Shown here in pieces: positions 48,945 to 60,926 of a DNA stretch of 64,000 nt. This DNA is from Acidovorax sp. NCPPB 3576. Lineage in GTDB: Bacteria; Pseudomonadota; Gammaproteobacteria; Burkholderiales; Burkholderiaceae_C. Below the pieces are notes generated by a model. That model was not told the origin of the DNA. It did not search any database and saw nothing but the letters and a program-made list of their open reading frames with translations. A program made the translations under genes and the position numbers. Where the stretch lies: assembly GCF_028473605.1 (NCBI RefSeq), contig NZ_CP097267.1:2968501-3032500 (forward strand), read 5' to 3'. Numbering within the stretch: position 1 is the first letter of the stretch; each line of letters begins with the position of its first letter.

Positions 48945-49334
48945 ATGCCAGCAGACATTCTCATCATTGACGACAACCGCGATGCCGCCGAACTGCTCAG
49001 CGACCTGCTTGACCTGCAGGGCTACACGGTGCGCATCGCCCACAGTGGCAGCGAAGCGCTGCAGCGCATGGCACAACGGCCGGCATCGCTGTTTCTGGTG
49101 GACCAGCAATTGCCCGACATGCTGGGCACGCAACTCGTTCCTCAACTGCGCGCTGCTGCCGCAGGCCGGCCCTGCATCGCGATCGCCATCACCGGACTGG
49201 GTGTCGCGGACCGAGCGCAGTTGACCGGGTTCGACCACGTGCTGGCAAAACCGCTGGCCTTCGATGCGTTCGACGCCCTGATCGCCGCCTGCGTGGCCCA
49301 ACTGACCCCACCGGGCGACCCGAGCGCTGACTGA
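48945..49334 (+). CDS. Single-domain response regulator, probable BphP partner
   Basis: A 129-residue receiver with no output domain. The acidic pair IIDDNRDAAELL, phospho-acceptor Asp53 (LFLVDQQLPDM), Thr in AITGLG and the conserved Lys in VLAKPLAFDAF are present. The start at 48945 gives a normal receiver length. It lies 69 bp after bphP, as in many phytochrome operons, and should receive phosphate from BphP. Confidence 0.9.
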   Translation: MPADILIIDDNRDAAELLSDLLDLQGYTVRIAHSGSEALQRMAQRPASLFLVDQQLPDMLGTQLVPQLRAAAAGRPCIAIAITGLGVADRAQLTGFDHVLAKPLAFDAFDALIAACVAQLTPPGDPSAD

Positions 49335-49638
49335 TAGCTGACGACCACCGCCCACCGGCGCGCGGCACGGCCCCATTGCGCACCCAACTGCCCACCAGCT
49401 GGGATATGCGTGGCGATAATGCGTCGCTTCATGGCGAGTGCACTGGACTGCTGGATTTTGTATGCGGCTCTTGGGCCACCACCCGTCGCCAAGGCACTTT
49501 GCTTTTACCCGAACCACGGCGGCCCTGGCCCACGAAGCCTGCGCTGCTCACGAGTGTCAGAGCAATCCATTCAGGTGTCTTGCGCCGGACTGGCAGGCAT
49601 TGCGAGGACTCTTACACTCGACCGCCCGGAAACGCTCC
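49335..49638. other. Intergenic region between the response regulator and the MarR gene
   Basis: 304 bp. No gene, clear terminator or near-consensus promoter is seen. A TACACT close to the MarR start could be a -10 box. Confidence 0.4.
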
Positions 49639-50172
49639 ATGCACGAATCTCCCATCGACCCTTCTGCCGTCCAGCACTTGCTCGGCTATTCACTGGCCCA
49701 GGCACGCGTTGCGGCAAACCGCGCTTTCTTGCAGGCGATCGGCGAGCCCATGCAATTGCGCACGGTCGAATTTTCCTTGTTGATGCTGCTCATGCCGGGG
49801 GATGGCCTGTCTCAGAGGCAACTGGCGCAGGCACTCAACCTGAGTGCGCCCAATCTCACCTTGGTGGTGAGCCGGCTGCAAAGCAGAGGGTTGCTGGTGC
49901 GCGAGCGCAACCCGACCGACCGACGGGCACAGGCCATCCGCCTGACGACCGAAGGCTTGGCCATCGCGCAGCGGGCGCACGCCACGTCGCTGGAGATGGA
50001 GGCGGGTTTGCGCCAACACTACTCGCCGGCCGAATGGGCGCTGCTACTGGAACTGCTGGAACGCGTCAGCCCCGGCGCTTTGGCTGCCAACGAGGAGCAG
50101 GCGCGCGCCGCGCAGCGCCAGGTAGTTCGGGGTCAAATCGACCCTCAGCGCAATAACATCCACGGCATATAG
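49639..50172 (+). CDS. MarR family transcriptional regulator
   Basis: A 177-residue winged-helix regulator. It has LSQRQLAQALNLSAPNLTLV and VSRLQSRGLLVRERNPTDRR, the MarR recognition helix and wing, with dimer helices at both ends. The ligand and targets are unknown. The last fourteen or so codons (RGQIDPQRNNIHGI) and the stop are encoded by repeat copy D, so the C-terminus has been extended or replaced by the repeat. Confidence 0.9.
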   Translation: MHESPIDPSAVQHLLGYSLAQARVAANRAFLQAIGEPMQLRTVEFSLLMLLMPGDGLSQRQLAQALNLSAPNLTLVVSRLQSRGLLVRERNPTDRRAQAIRLTTEGLAIAQRAHATSLEMEAGLRQHYSPAEWALLLELLERVSPGALAANEEQARAAQRQVVRGQIDPQRNNIHGI

Positions 50173-50190
50173 CTATCAATTTAATAGCGA
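50129..50190 (-). repeat. Dispersed ~65-bp repeat, copy D, overlapping the MarR gene 3' end
   Basis: On the minus strand: TCGCTATTAAATTGATAGC head, TATATGCCGTGGATGTTATT centre, GCGCTGAGGGTCGATTTGAC tail. It includes the MarR stop codon. Confidence 0.75.
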
Positions 50191-50669
50191 TCGTCAAAAA
50201 AACCGCCAGCAACCCCTGAAGGCAGCCATGCGATTGGCTGGCACCCTTCGGGATCGGCACGCCCAGCTTGAGCTAAACGCGCGGGCCAGATCGGGTTGGG
50301 CGCGGGTTCTACGCCTTTGCCGTGGCCTCGGAACCGTGTAGGCACCTACCTACAAAGGCAGGTAGGAACTTCCTGCAACTTCGTGTTGCAACGCAACAGA
50401 AGATGCCTCCAGGACCACCTGCATGCACCCCAACTCCCTCCATGACCCGGCCTTCGAAGCCTTCTGCCTTACGGGCAAGGCTTCGAGCCGGGATCAGTCG
50501 CGCGCGAAAAGGGATGCAAGAGGAGGATGGCCCGGATCGATCCACATGGCGCAGACGCTGGCAGCTACCCAACTGCCGAACGTCCCCGCGTTCCGATGTC
50601 GTTCGCCGCAGCCCAACCTGATTGTCTCCACCTCGCCCAACCACGTCTGACCCATCCGGGAGTTTCCAC
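50191..50669 (+). other. Structured 5' region of the glgC operon
   Basis: About 480 bp upstream of glgC without a convincing gene. Three inverted repeats lie on one strand: CCTACCT/AGGTAGG (50345-50366), TGCAAC/GTTGCA just after it, and a long one, CCCGGC + CGAAGCCTT pairing with AAGGCTTCG + GCCGGG (50446-50492). It could be a long leader with regulatory structure or simply terminators and processing sites. None has a U-run. Confidence 0.45.
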
Positions 50670-51970
50670 ATGTCACGCACCAAGAATGTCCTCGCCATCG
50701 TCATGGCCGGCGGTGAAGGCTCCCGCCTTCACCCTCTAACCGCCGAGCGCTGCAAGCCCGCAGTGCCGTTCAACGGCAAGCACCGCATCGTGGACTTCGT
50801 TCTGTCCAATCTGGTGAATTCGGAAATCTTTTCCATCTACCTGCTGGTGCAATACAAATCGCAGTCACTCATCGAGCATGTCCGCCAGTCGTGGACCATG
50901 GCCCGCTTCATTCCAGAGCATTTCGTGACGGTGGTGCCGCCCCAGATGCGCAACGGCCCCGAATGGTTTCAGGGCACGGCTGATTCGGTTTACCAGAACA
51001 TCCACCTGATCGAGAGCTTTCGGCCCGACATCGTCGCGGTGTTCGGGGCAGATCACATCTACCGCATGGATGTGCGCCAGATGATCGACTTCCACGTGGC
51101 CAACAACGCCGATGTCAGCGTGGCCACCTTGCCCGTGAAGCTTTCGCAATGCGACCAGTTCGGCATCGTGGAAACCGACGACAGCCACCGCATCACGCAG
51201 TTCGTCGAAAAGCCGCAATCCACGCGCCCCATGCCCGGCAGTTCGACCCACGCGCTGGCATCGATGGGCAACTACCTTTTCAATGCGGATGTGCTGCTCG
51301 ACGCGCTCAAGAAGGCGCACGAGACCGGCCACAGCGATTTCGGCAAGCACATTCTGCCGACCATGCTGGAGTCGCATCGCCTGATGGCCTATGACTTCGA
51401 CACCAACACCATCCCCGGGACCGAGCCTTACGAAGAGCATGGCTACTGGCGCGATGTCGGCACCATCGATTCGTACTTCGATGCCCATTTCGACACGCTC
51501 GGCGCGACACCCCGCTTTCGCATGACCAATCGCCAATGGCCGATCTATGCCAGCCCCGACCAGGCGGAATCCGCCCAGATCGAAAACGGCGTGATCCACC
51601 GCTCGGTGGTGGGCTCGGGCAGCATTGTGGATGGCGCATCGCTCGACCACGCCATGCTTCGCCGCTCGGTCGTCGTTGAGCGCGACGCACGCCTGGAGCA
51701 TTGCATCGTGATGGAGCGCACCCGGATTGGCCGCGGCGCCCAGATCCGGCGCGCCATCATCGATCAGGACAACGACGTACCCGCCCACGAGCGCATCGGC
51801 TTCAACCTGGAAGAAGACCGCAAGCGTTTTCACGTCACCGAAAGCGGCATCGTCGTGGTTCCCCGCAAATTCTTCACAGCGCAAAAAGATACAGGCAGCA
51901 GCACCCCCAGCATCGGCCGTGCCCGGCCACCCGTTCCCATGGCAACCGATAGCGACCGCAAGGTAGCCGC

Positions 51971-51974
<4 letters not shown>
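50670..51974 (+). CDS. glgC: Glucose-1-phosphate adenylyltransferase
   Basis: A 434-residue enzyme making ADP-glucose for glycogen synthesis, usually the regulated step. Seen: the nucleotide-binding [54 protein letters not shown] and a left-handed beta-helix C-terminal domain. The start at 50670 has GGGAG 8 nt upstream. First gene of the glg/tre operon, overlapping glgX by 4 bp. Confidence 0.97.
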
Positions 51975-54132
<2,158 letters not shown>

Positions 54133-54136
<4 letters not shown>

Positions 54137-55950
54137 AGTACCGGCACGATATGCCGTTTGGCGCCCGGCTCACTGCCGATGGCGGTGCCGGATTCAGCCT
54201 GTGGGCGCCGAACGCACGTGAAGTGGTCTTGCACCATGGCGCTTCGCCAGCCTCTGCCAGGGTGGCGCTTGCCGCGCAGCCACGACCGAATGGTTGGTGG
54301 CACGCAGAGTTGCGAAAGGCAACGGCCGATACCCGATACCAATGGCAGGTGGACGGCGGCCCGCTGATTCCCGACCCGGCATCGCGCAGCAACCCCGAGG
54401 GCCCTCACGGCGCCAGCGTGGTGACCGATGCCAAAGGTTTCGACTGGCAGGTGGACTGGCAAGGGCGCCCGTGGAACGAAGTGGTTCTGTATGAACTGCA
54501 TGTCGGCACGTTCACATCCGACGGCACCCTGCGAGCGGCCTTGCAGCAGTTGCCACGCCTGAAGGATTTGGGCATCACCGCCGTGGAGCTGATGCCCCTT
54601 GCATGCTTTGGCGGCCGGTTCGGCTGGGGGTATGACGGCGTCCTGCCCTTCGCTCCGCACCCCGCCTATGGCACTCCGGACGACCTCAAGCGATTCATCG
54701 ACGGGGCCCATGCGCTGGGGCTGATGGTGCTGCTGGACGTGGTCTACAACCACTTCGGGCCGGATGGAAATTACCTCGGCCTTTACGCACCACAGTTCTT
54801 TTCAGAAAAACACACCAGTCCTTGGGGAGCGGCCATCAACTTCGACGGTGCCCAGAGCGAAGCGGTGCGCGAATTCTTCATCCACAACGCGATGTATTGG
54901 ATAGAGGAATTCCGGTTCGACGGTCTTCGTCTGGACGCAGTGCACGCCATCATCGACGACAACGAGCCCAGCTTTCTGGCAGAGCTGTCGCAACGCGTGA
55001 GAACCGCCTGCACGGGCCGGCATGTGCACCTCGTTTTGGAAAACGAGAAGAACCAACCGGAACACCTCGCCTGCAGCCCGCAGCCGGCGCGCTATGACGC
55101 GCAATGGAACGACGATTTCCACCATGCGCTGCACGTGCTGCTGACCGGCGAAACGCAAGGCTACTATGCCGATTACGGTGCCAACCCGGTGGCGCTGCTG
55201 GCCCGGTCGCTGACAAATGGTTATATCTTTGCCCACAGCGAGCGCGACGCGCAAGCACGCAGGCTCGAAGTGATTGCCGCAGCGCCGCAGCCGCTATCGA
55301 CCATGGTCCAGTTCTTCGGCAACCACGATCAGGTCGGCAACCGAGCGTTCGGGGAAAGACTCGCGCAGCTGGTGCCGGCGCCCGCCGCAGAACTGGCCAT
55401 GCTGTTGACTTTGCTAGCGCCCGCGACCCCGCTGATTTTCATGGGCGATGAGTTCGGCGCCCACACGCCATTCCTTTACTTCGCTGACTGGGAGGGAGAG
55501 TTGCGCGAGGCAGTCCGCCAGGGGCGGTTGCGCGAATTCAGCCACGAAGTCCCGGCAGGCGGCACCCTCCCCGATCCTTGCGATGAAGCCACCTTTGCGC
55601 ACAGCCGTCTCGACTGGCAACAGGCCGACAGTCCGCAAGGCCAGGCACGGCAAGCGCTGCTGCGCGAGGCGCTTGCAGCGCGCAGGCAATGGGTGACTCC
55701 ACGCCAGCATCGGCTATTGCGAGAGGGCCATGTGGCCAGGGTAATCGGGGCGCGCGGCCTTCAGGTGCGTTGGCAGTACGAAGACGGTGCGCAATGGCAG
55801 ATGGATATGAATCTGAGCGAAATGCCTGTCGAAGCGCCAGCGCCTGATGGCCCGCTGGGAGTCCCGCGGTTTTCGCACCGCTGGAGCAACGACACCATTG
55901 ATTGGGCACCGTGGTCCGCCCGCTGGTGTTTTCTGGAGCCCAAAGCATGA
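54133..55950 (+). CDS. treZ: Malto-oligosyltrehalose trehalohydrolase
   Basis: A 605-residue GH13 enzyme releasing trehalose from maltooligosyl-trehalose. N-terminal beta domain FGARLTADGGAGFSLWAPNA; barrel motifs VVLYELHVGTFTSDGT, DVVYNHFGPDGNYLG, FDGLRLDAVHAIID (nucleophile Asp), VLENEKNQ (acid Glu) and FFGNHDQVGNRA. The start at 54133 lies in the glgX stop, and its own stop overlaps the next gene, so the operon is fully coupled. Confidence 0.95.
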
Positions 55951-58900
55951 CGGACCCTACTCTTGACCAAGCATTGCGCCATCGCGCCGACTTGGCCGGC
56001 ATTGCACTGAACTACACCAGCTTCTGGGGCGAGCACCGAGACGTGACAGCCGCCGTCATCGAGCGGGCACTGGCAGCCATGGGCAACCATGCGGACACCA
56101 CCGCCGTGCCCTCCACCGTGCTGGTGTCGCACGGCAGCGCAGCCAGCGTGCCGCTCGACGACACCGGCCCCTGGAGCCTTTTCAGCGCCGAGACGGATGA
56201 GCGCTTGCTTGTGTGCGAAGGCCAGGGTGCCATCGCACACCTTCCGGATTCGCTGGCGATGGGGTACTACGCGCTCAGTGCACCCGGGGCGTCGGCCGAG
56301 CGGCTGGTCATCGTGGCACCGGAACATTGCTGGTCTCCGGAACCCCTGCGCCAAGGCGAGCGCTGGTGGGGCTTGAGCGCCCAGTTGTACGCCCTGCGAT
56401 CGGAGCGCAATTGGGGCATTGGTGATTTCACCGACCTGGCGGACCTCGTGTCCATTGCTGCAGGACAAGGGGCAGCCTTTGTCGGGCTGAGTCCTTTACA
56501 CGCCCTGCGCGCAGACCAACCGGAGGCTGCAAGCCCTTACAGCCCCTCGAGCCGGCTGGCGTTGAACACGCTTTTCATCGACGTGGCGGCCGTGCCTGAA
56601 TTCATGCGCAGTCCGGCTGCTCAGGCTCTTTTCTCGGATGCCGCTTTTCAGCAGCATCTGGGCGTGTTGCGGGCCTCGGGCGAGGTGCGCTATGCCGAAG
56701 TGGCAGCGGCCAAGCAGGAAATGCTGTCGCTGCTGTGGGATGAGTTCGTACGCAGCGAGTCGAACGCCGCGTCGCCGCGTGCAAAGGCATTCCAAGAGTT
56801 CATGCAAAGCCATGCCGACATCCTCGGGCAGCATGCGCTGTATGAGGCCATCCAATACCATTTGAACGCCATCGACCGCGGCGTCTGGGGATGGCCTGCA
56901 TGGCCCGAAGCGATGCGCGATCCGCAGGGTGCCGAAGTGAAGGCATTCGCGCAGGAGCATGTGGATCAGGTGCGGTACCGCTTCTGGCTGCAATGGCTGG
57001 CACATGAACAGCTGGAACGGGTCAGCCAGCGGGCTCGCGCGATGATGCCCCTGGGCCTGTATTGCGACTTGGCGGTCGGAGCGAACGACGCGGGGTCGGA
57101 GACCTGGACCCACCAAGGCCTGTACGCGCGTGGCATGAACGTGGGCGCCCCGCCGGATCCACTCAACCACCAGGGCCAGGATTGGGGACTCCCCCCGATG
57201 AATCCCTGTGCCTTGGCAGCTGCGCATTTCAGTCCCATGCGCCGTTTGCTGAGCAGCGTGATGCGCCCGGCCGGCGCGCTGCGAATGGACCATGTCATGG
57301 CGCTCATGCGCCTGTTCTGGACCAGCCCGGATGGTGGTGCCTATGTTTATTACCCCCTGGACGCATTGATGGCCATCATGGCCATCGAAAGCCATCGCCA
57401 CCAGTGCCTGGTCATTGGTGAAGACCTGGGCAACGTGGCGCCGCAGATGCGTGAAGCCATGGCGCAGAAGACGCTGCTCTCGTATCGTCCATTGATTTTC
57501 GAACGCACCGATGGCGGCGCGTTCCGTTCGCCGGCCCAGTGGCCCCACCAGGCCCTGGCGGTGGTCAGCACGCATGACCTGCCCACGCTGCGCGGGTTCT
57601 GGGCGGCCGAGGACATCGAGGTGCAGTCGCGTTTGGGCTGGCTCTCTGCCCCGGATGCGCATGCGCGCGCATTGATGGACCGCGCCCAGGACCGCGTGAG
57701 GTTGCTCATCGCACTCAGTGAAGAAGGGCTTCTTCCCCCCGGCGCCACGGCAGATCCGCAGTCGGTGCCGGAAGCCAATGCGAACTTCGTGGCCGCAGTG
57801 CACCGTTATCTCGCCCGCACTCCGTGCTGGCTGGCGGCCGTCCAACTGGAAGACGTGACAGGCCAGCTCGAGCAGGTCAATGTGCCAGGCTCCACCGAGG
57901 CCATGCAACCCAACTGGCGCCGCCGCCTCAGTGTGCCGCTGGAAAAATTGGCCACCCATCCCTGCTTTTCGGAGATCGCGGCGGCCATGCGTGCCGAACG
58001 CGGTGGCGCCGCCCTGCCCTTCAGCGAAGCGCTGCCACCACTGGACACCGCCGACATTCCCTTGGCGACCTACCGGGTCCAGTTCCACGAGGGCAACACC
58101 TTCGAGCAGGTCACTCGGGCCGTGCCCTACCTTCATGCATTGGGTATCAGCCACCTCTACAGTTCGCCCTACCTGAAGGCGGCGCCTGGAAGCACGCACG
58201 GCTACAACGTGGTGGACCCAACCCGGCTGAATCCCGAAGTGGGGTCGGAGGCCACCCACACCGCTTTGTGCGAAGCGCTGCAGGCGCACGGGCTCAGCCA
58301 AATCCTCGACATCGTGCCCAACCACATGGGGGTGCTGGATTCCAACAACCCATGGTGGCAGGACGTGCTCGAACACGGACGGGCATCGGCTTATGCCGGC
58401 ACCTTCGATATCGAATGGGAGCCCACCGCGCCAGAGATGCATGGCCGCGTGTTGCTGCCCATGCTGGGCGGCCATTACGGCCGGGTTCTCGAGTCCGGCG
58501 AACTCCAGGTGGCGTTCAACTTGGACGGCGGCCGGTTCAGTGTGCGCTACTGGGACCACGAACTTCCCATCGACCCACAGCATTACGCACGCATCTTTTC
58601 AGCCGTGCCGGCCCCAGTAGCGGGTGGCGAAAGCCATGGCGATAGCCTGGCACAAATGCAGTCGCTGGTGGATGCGTTCGGCAACCTGCCTTCCCGCAAC
58701 ACCGGTGACGAGAACGAACGGGCCATGCGCCAAAGAGACGCGCCGCTGCATCAGCGCCGGCTTGCCGAACTGGCGGTCGAGCATGCCTGGGTGCGCCAAT
58801 GGATCGAAGCGCTGCTGACACAGTGGAACGGCCACAAGGACACCCCGGAAAGTTTCGATGCGCTGGACCAATTGCTGCGCGATCAAGCCTATCGGCTGGC

Positions 58901-60926
58901 AGACTGGCGCGTGGCGGGCGACGACATCAACTACCGCAGATTTTTCGACGTCAACTCGCTGGCCGCCGTTCGGATGGAAGACCCCGCCGTGTTTGAGGCA
59001 ACGCATGCCTGCATTTTCCGCTGGCTGGCAGAGGGCAAAATCTCCGGTCTGCGCATTGACCATCCTGACGGTCTTGCAGACCCTGCACAATACTTCGACC
59101 GGCTGCAGAGGCGCTATGCGTCGCTGGCGCGCGCCGCGGGCCGGGAGCCCCGTGCGCTTTATCTCATCGTGGAAAAGATCCTCGCAGACCATGAGCCGAT
59201 ACCGCAGGATTGGCCGGTGCACGGAGCCACCGGCTACCGATTCAGCAGCTTGGTCAATGGCCTCTTCGTGGAGCCGGCATCCCAAGCCGCCTTCGACGAT
59301 GCGTACTCTGCCTTCACGGGCGATCGGAAAGAGTTCGAAGAGGCGGTGCACGAATGCAAGAAGCACATCATCGAAACCTCGCTGTTCAGCGACCTGGGAT
59401 GGTTGGCCGACACGCTGTACCGCATCAGCCGTACCGATCGCAAAACCTGCGATTTCACGCGCAACCAACTGTGCATCGCGCTGACGGAAGTGGCCGCGGT
59501 CTTTCCCGTCTATCGCACCTACGTGGCACCTGACGGCACCGGGTTGTCCGATACGGACCGGCAACACATCGAATGGGCGATTGCGGCAGCGCGTCGCCGC
59601 ATGGGCACTGCTGAGGGCGGTGTGCTCGCGTATCTTCAGGGTGTTTTCGTCGGCACCGAAGCCCAGCACATGCCCGCGCTGCGCGGCGCTTTCCTGCGCC
59701 GCTGGCAGCAGTTCACTGCGCCGGTAATGGCCAAGTCCGTCGAAGACACGGCGTTCTACCGCTACGTGCGTCTGGTGTCGCTCAACGATGTGGGCTCGGA
59801 GCCGCGCCGCTTCGGACTTTCTGGCGCCGCATTCCATCAAGCCAACCTGCAACGCTCGCGGCGGCTACCGCATGGCCTGCTGGCCACCTCCACCCATGAC
59901 AGCAAGCGGTCGGAAGATTTGCGCGCCCGTCTGAATGTGCTGTCCGAGATACCGGCCTTGTGGGAAGACACCGCCATTCAGCTGCGTGAACTCGGGACGC
60001 GGTTCACGACGGAAATCGATGGCGCCGCGGTGCCCAGTCCCCATGACCTTTGGGCGCTATATCAGGCACTGGTCGGAATCTGGCCGGCCGATGGGGCCGA
60101 TGCGGATGAGCGCATCAGTTTGCGCGACCGCGCCAAGCAATACATGGTGAAAGCCATGCGCGAGGCCAAGCAGGCGACCAATTGGCTCTTTCCCAACGAG
60201 GCTTACGAAGGGGCTGTCGACCGCTACATCGACGGGGCCCTGTCTACCGAGCGCTTCGTGCGCGAACTGGAGAAATTCGTCCAGTCCATTGCGCCCTACG
60301 GCTTTCGCAATAGCTTGTGCCAACTCGCTCTGAAACTGACCGTTCCCGGCGTGCCCGACATCTATCAAGGATGCGAACAATGGAACTTCAGCTTGGTGGA
60401 CCCGGACAACCGCAGGCCGGTCGATTTCACGGAACTGGAGCGCACCTTGGAAACCGTGCGCTCGCACTACGCGGGCGGATATCCCACCGCGCAGGCTTGG
60501 CAGGAGATGCTGGGCGCATCGCCCGCACCGCAAGTCAAACAGTTGGTGACATGGCGTCTGCTGCAGTTGCGGCAGAAAATGCCGGAATTGTTCCTGAACG
60601 CCACCTACCTGCCCTTGGCCCTTGAAGGACCCAGCGCTGAGCACGCGGTCGCCTTTGCACGCATCAGGGATGGCAAAGCCATCGTGGTGGTCTGCTCGCG
60701 GTTGTTGTACGGGTTGACTGCGATGGGTTGGCGCGGCACGCGCGTCGCTTTTGGCACGGCACACCCGGCTCTCGACAAAATTCCGAGCTGGAAGAACTGG
60801 ATGACGGGAGCCACTTTGGTGGCGGACCAAGGTGAAGGCATCGATATTGAAATGCTGATGGGCGAAATGCAGCAGGAGGCAGGCAACCTGCCGTTCGTGG
60901 TACTGGTGCCCGAGGACGTCGAATGA
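55947..60926 (+). CDS. Natural fusion of 4-alpha-glucanotransferase (MalQ) and maltooligosyl trehalose synthase (TreY)
   Basis: 1659 residues in one frame. The first about 690 are MalQ (GH77): RSERNWGIGDFTDL, ASPYSPSSRLALN, nucleophile Asp448 (ALRMDHVMALMRLFW), acid Glu492 (VIGEDLGNVA) and Asp544 (STHDLPTLRGFW). From about 705 to the end is TreY (GH13): ATYRVQFHEGNTFEQVTRAV, SHLYSSPYLKAAPGSTHGYN, Asp1038 (LRIDHPDGLADP), Glu1076 (LIVEKIL) and Asp1318 (TSTHDSKRSEDLRARL). Both sets of catalytic residues are intact. MalQ would lengthen short maltodextrins and TreY would turn the reducing end into a trehalosyl unit for TreZ. It overlaps treZ and glgA. Confidence 0.93.
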   Translation: MTDPTLDQALRHRADLAGIALNYTSFWGEHRDVTAAVIERALAAMGNHADTTAVPSTVLVSHGSAASVPLDDTGPWSLFSAETDERLLVCEGQGAIAHLPDSLAMGYYALSAPGASAERLVIVAPEHCWSPEPLRQGERWWGLSAQLYALRSERNWGIGDFTDLADLVSIAAGQGAAFVGLSPLHALRADQPEAASPYSPSSRLALNTLFIDVAAVPEFMRSPAAQALFSDAAFQQHLGVLRASGEVRYAEVAAAKQEMLSLLWDEFVRSESNAASPRAKAFQEFMQSHADILGQHALYEAIQYHLNAIDRGVWGWPAWPEAMRDPQGAEVKAFAQEHVDQVRYRFWLQWLAHEQLERVSQRARAMMPLGLYCDLAVGANDAGSETWTHQGLYARGMNVGAPPDPLNHQGQDWGLPPMNPCALAAAHFSPMRRLLSSVMRPAGALRMDHVMALMRLFWTSPDGGAYVYYPLDALMAIMAIESHRHQCLVIGEDLGNVAPQMREAMAQKTLLSYRPLIFERTDGGAFRSPAQWPHQALAVVSTHDLPTLRGFWAAEDIEVQSRLGWLSAPDAHARALMDRAQDRVRLLIALSEEGLLPPGATADPQSVPEANANFVAAVHRYLARTPCWLAAVQLEDVTGQLEQVNVPGSTEAMQPNWRRRLSVPLEKLATHPCFSEIAAAMRAERGGAALPFSEALPPLDTADIPLATYRVQFHEGNTFEQVTRAVPYLHALGISHLYSSPYLKAAPGSTHGYNVVDPTRLNPEVGSEATHTALCEALQAHGLSQILDIVPNHMGVLDSNNPWWQDVLEHGRASAYAGTFDIEWEPTAPEMHGRVLLPMLGGHYGRVLESGELQVAFNLDGGRFSVRYWDHELPIDPQHYARIFSAVPAPVAGGESHGDSLAQMQSLVDAFGNLPSRNTGDENERAMRQRDAPLHQRRLAELAVEHAWVRQWIEALLTQWNGHKDTPESFDALDQLLRDQAYRLADWRVAGDDINYRRFFDVNSLAAVRMEDPAVFEATHACIFRWLAEGKISGLRIDHPDGLADPAQYFDRLQRRYASLARAAGREPRALYLIVEKILADHEPIPQDWPVHGATGYRFSSLVNGLFVEPASQAAFDDAYSAFTGDRKEFEEAVHECKKHIIETSLFSDLGWLADTLYRISRTDRKTCDFTRNQLCIALTEVAAVFPVYRTYVAPDGTGLSDTDRQHIEWAIAAARRRMGTAEGGVLAYLQGVFVGTEAQHMPALRGAFLRRWQQFTAPVMAKSVEDTAFYRYVRLVSLNDVGSEPRRFGLSGAAFHQANLQRSRRLPHGLLATSTHDSKRSEDLRARLNVLSEIPALWEDTAIQLRELGTRFTTEIDGAAVPSPHDLWALYQALVGIWPADGADADERISLRDRAKQYMVKAMREAKQATNWLFPNEAYEGAVDRYIDGALSTERFVRELEKFVQSIAPYGFRNSLCQLALKLTVPGVPDIYQGCEQWNFSLVDPDNRRPVDFTELERTLETVRSHYAGGYPTAQAWQEMLGASPAPQVKQLVTWRLLQLRQKMPELFLNATYLPLALEGPSAEHAVAFARIRDGKAIVVVCSRLLYGLTAMGWRGTRVAFGTAHPALDKIPSWKNWMTGATLVADQGEGIDIEMLMGEMQQEAGNLPFVVLVPEDVE

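Noticed and set aside
50423..50650. 75-codon frame upstream of glgC
   Set aside because: No ribosome site, and it runs through the long hairpin. The translation looks random.
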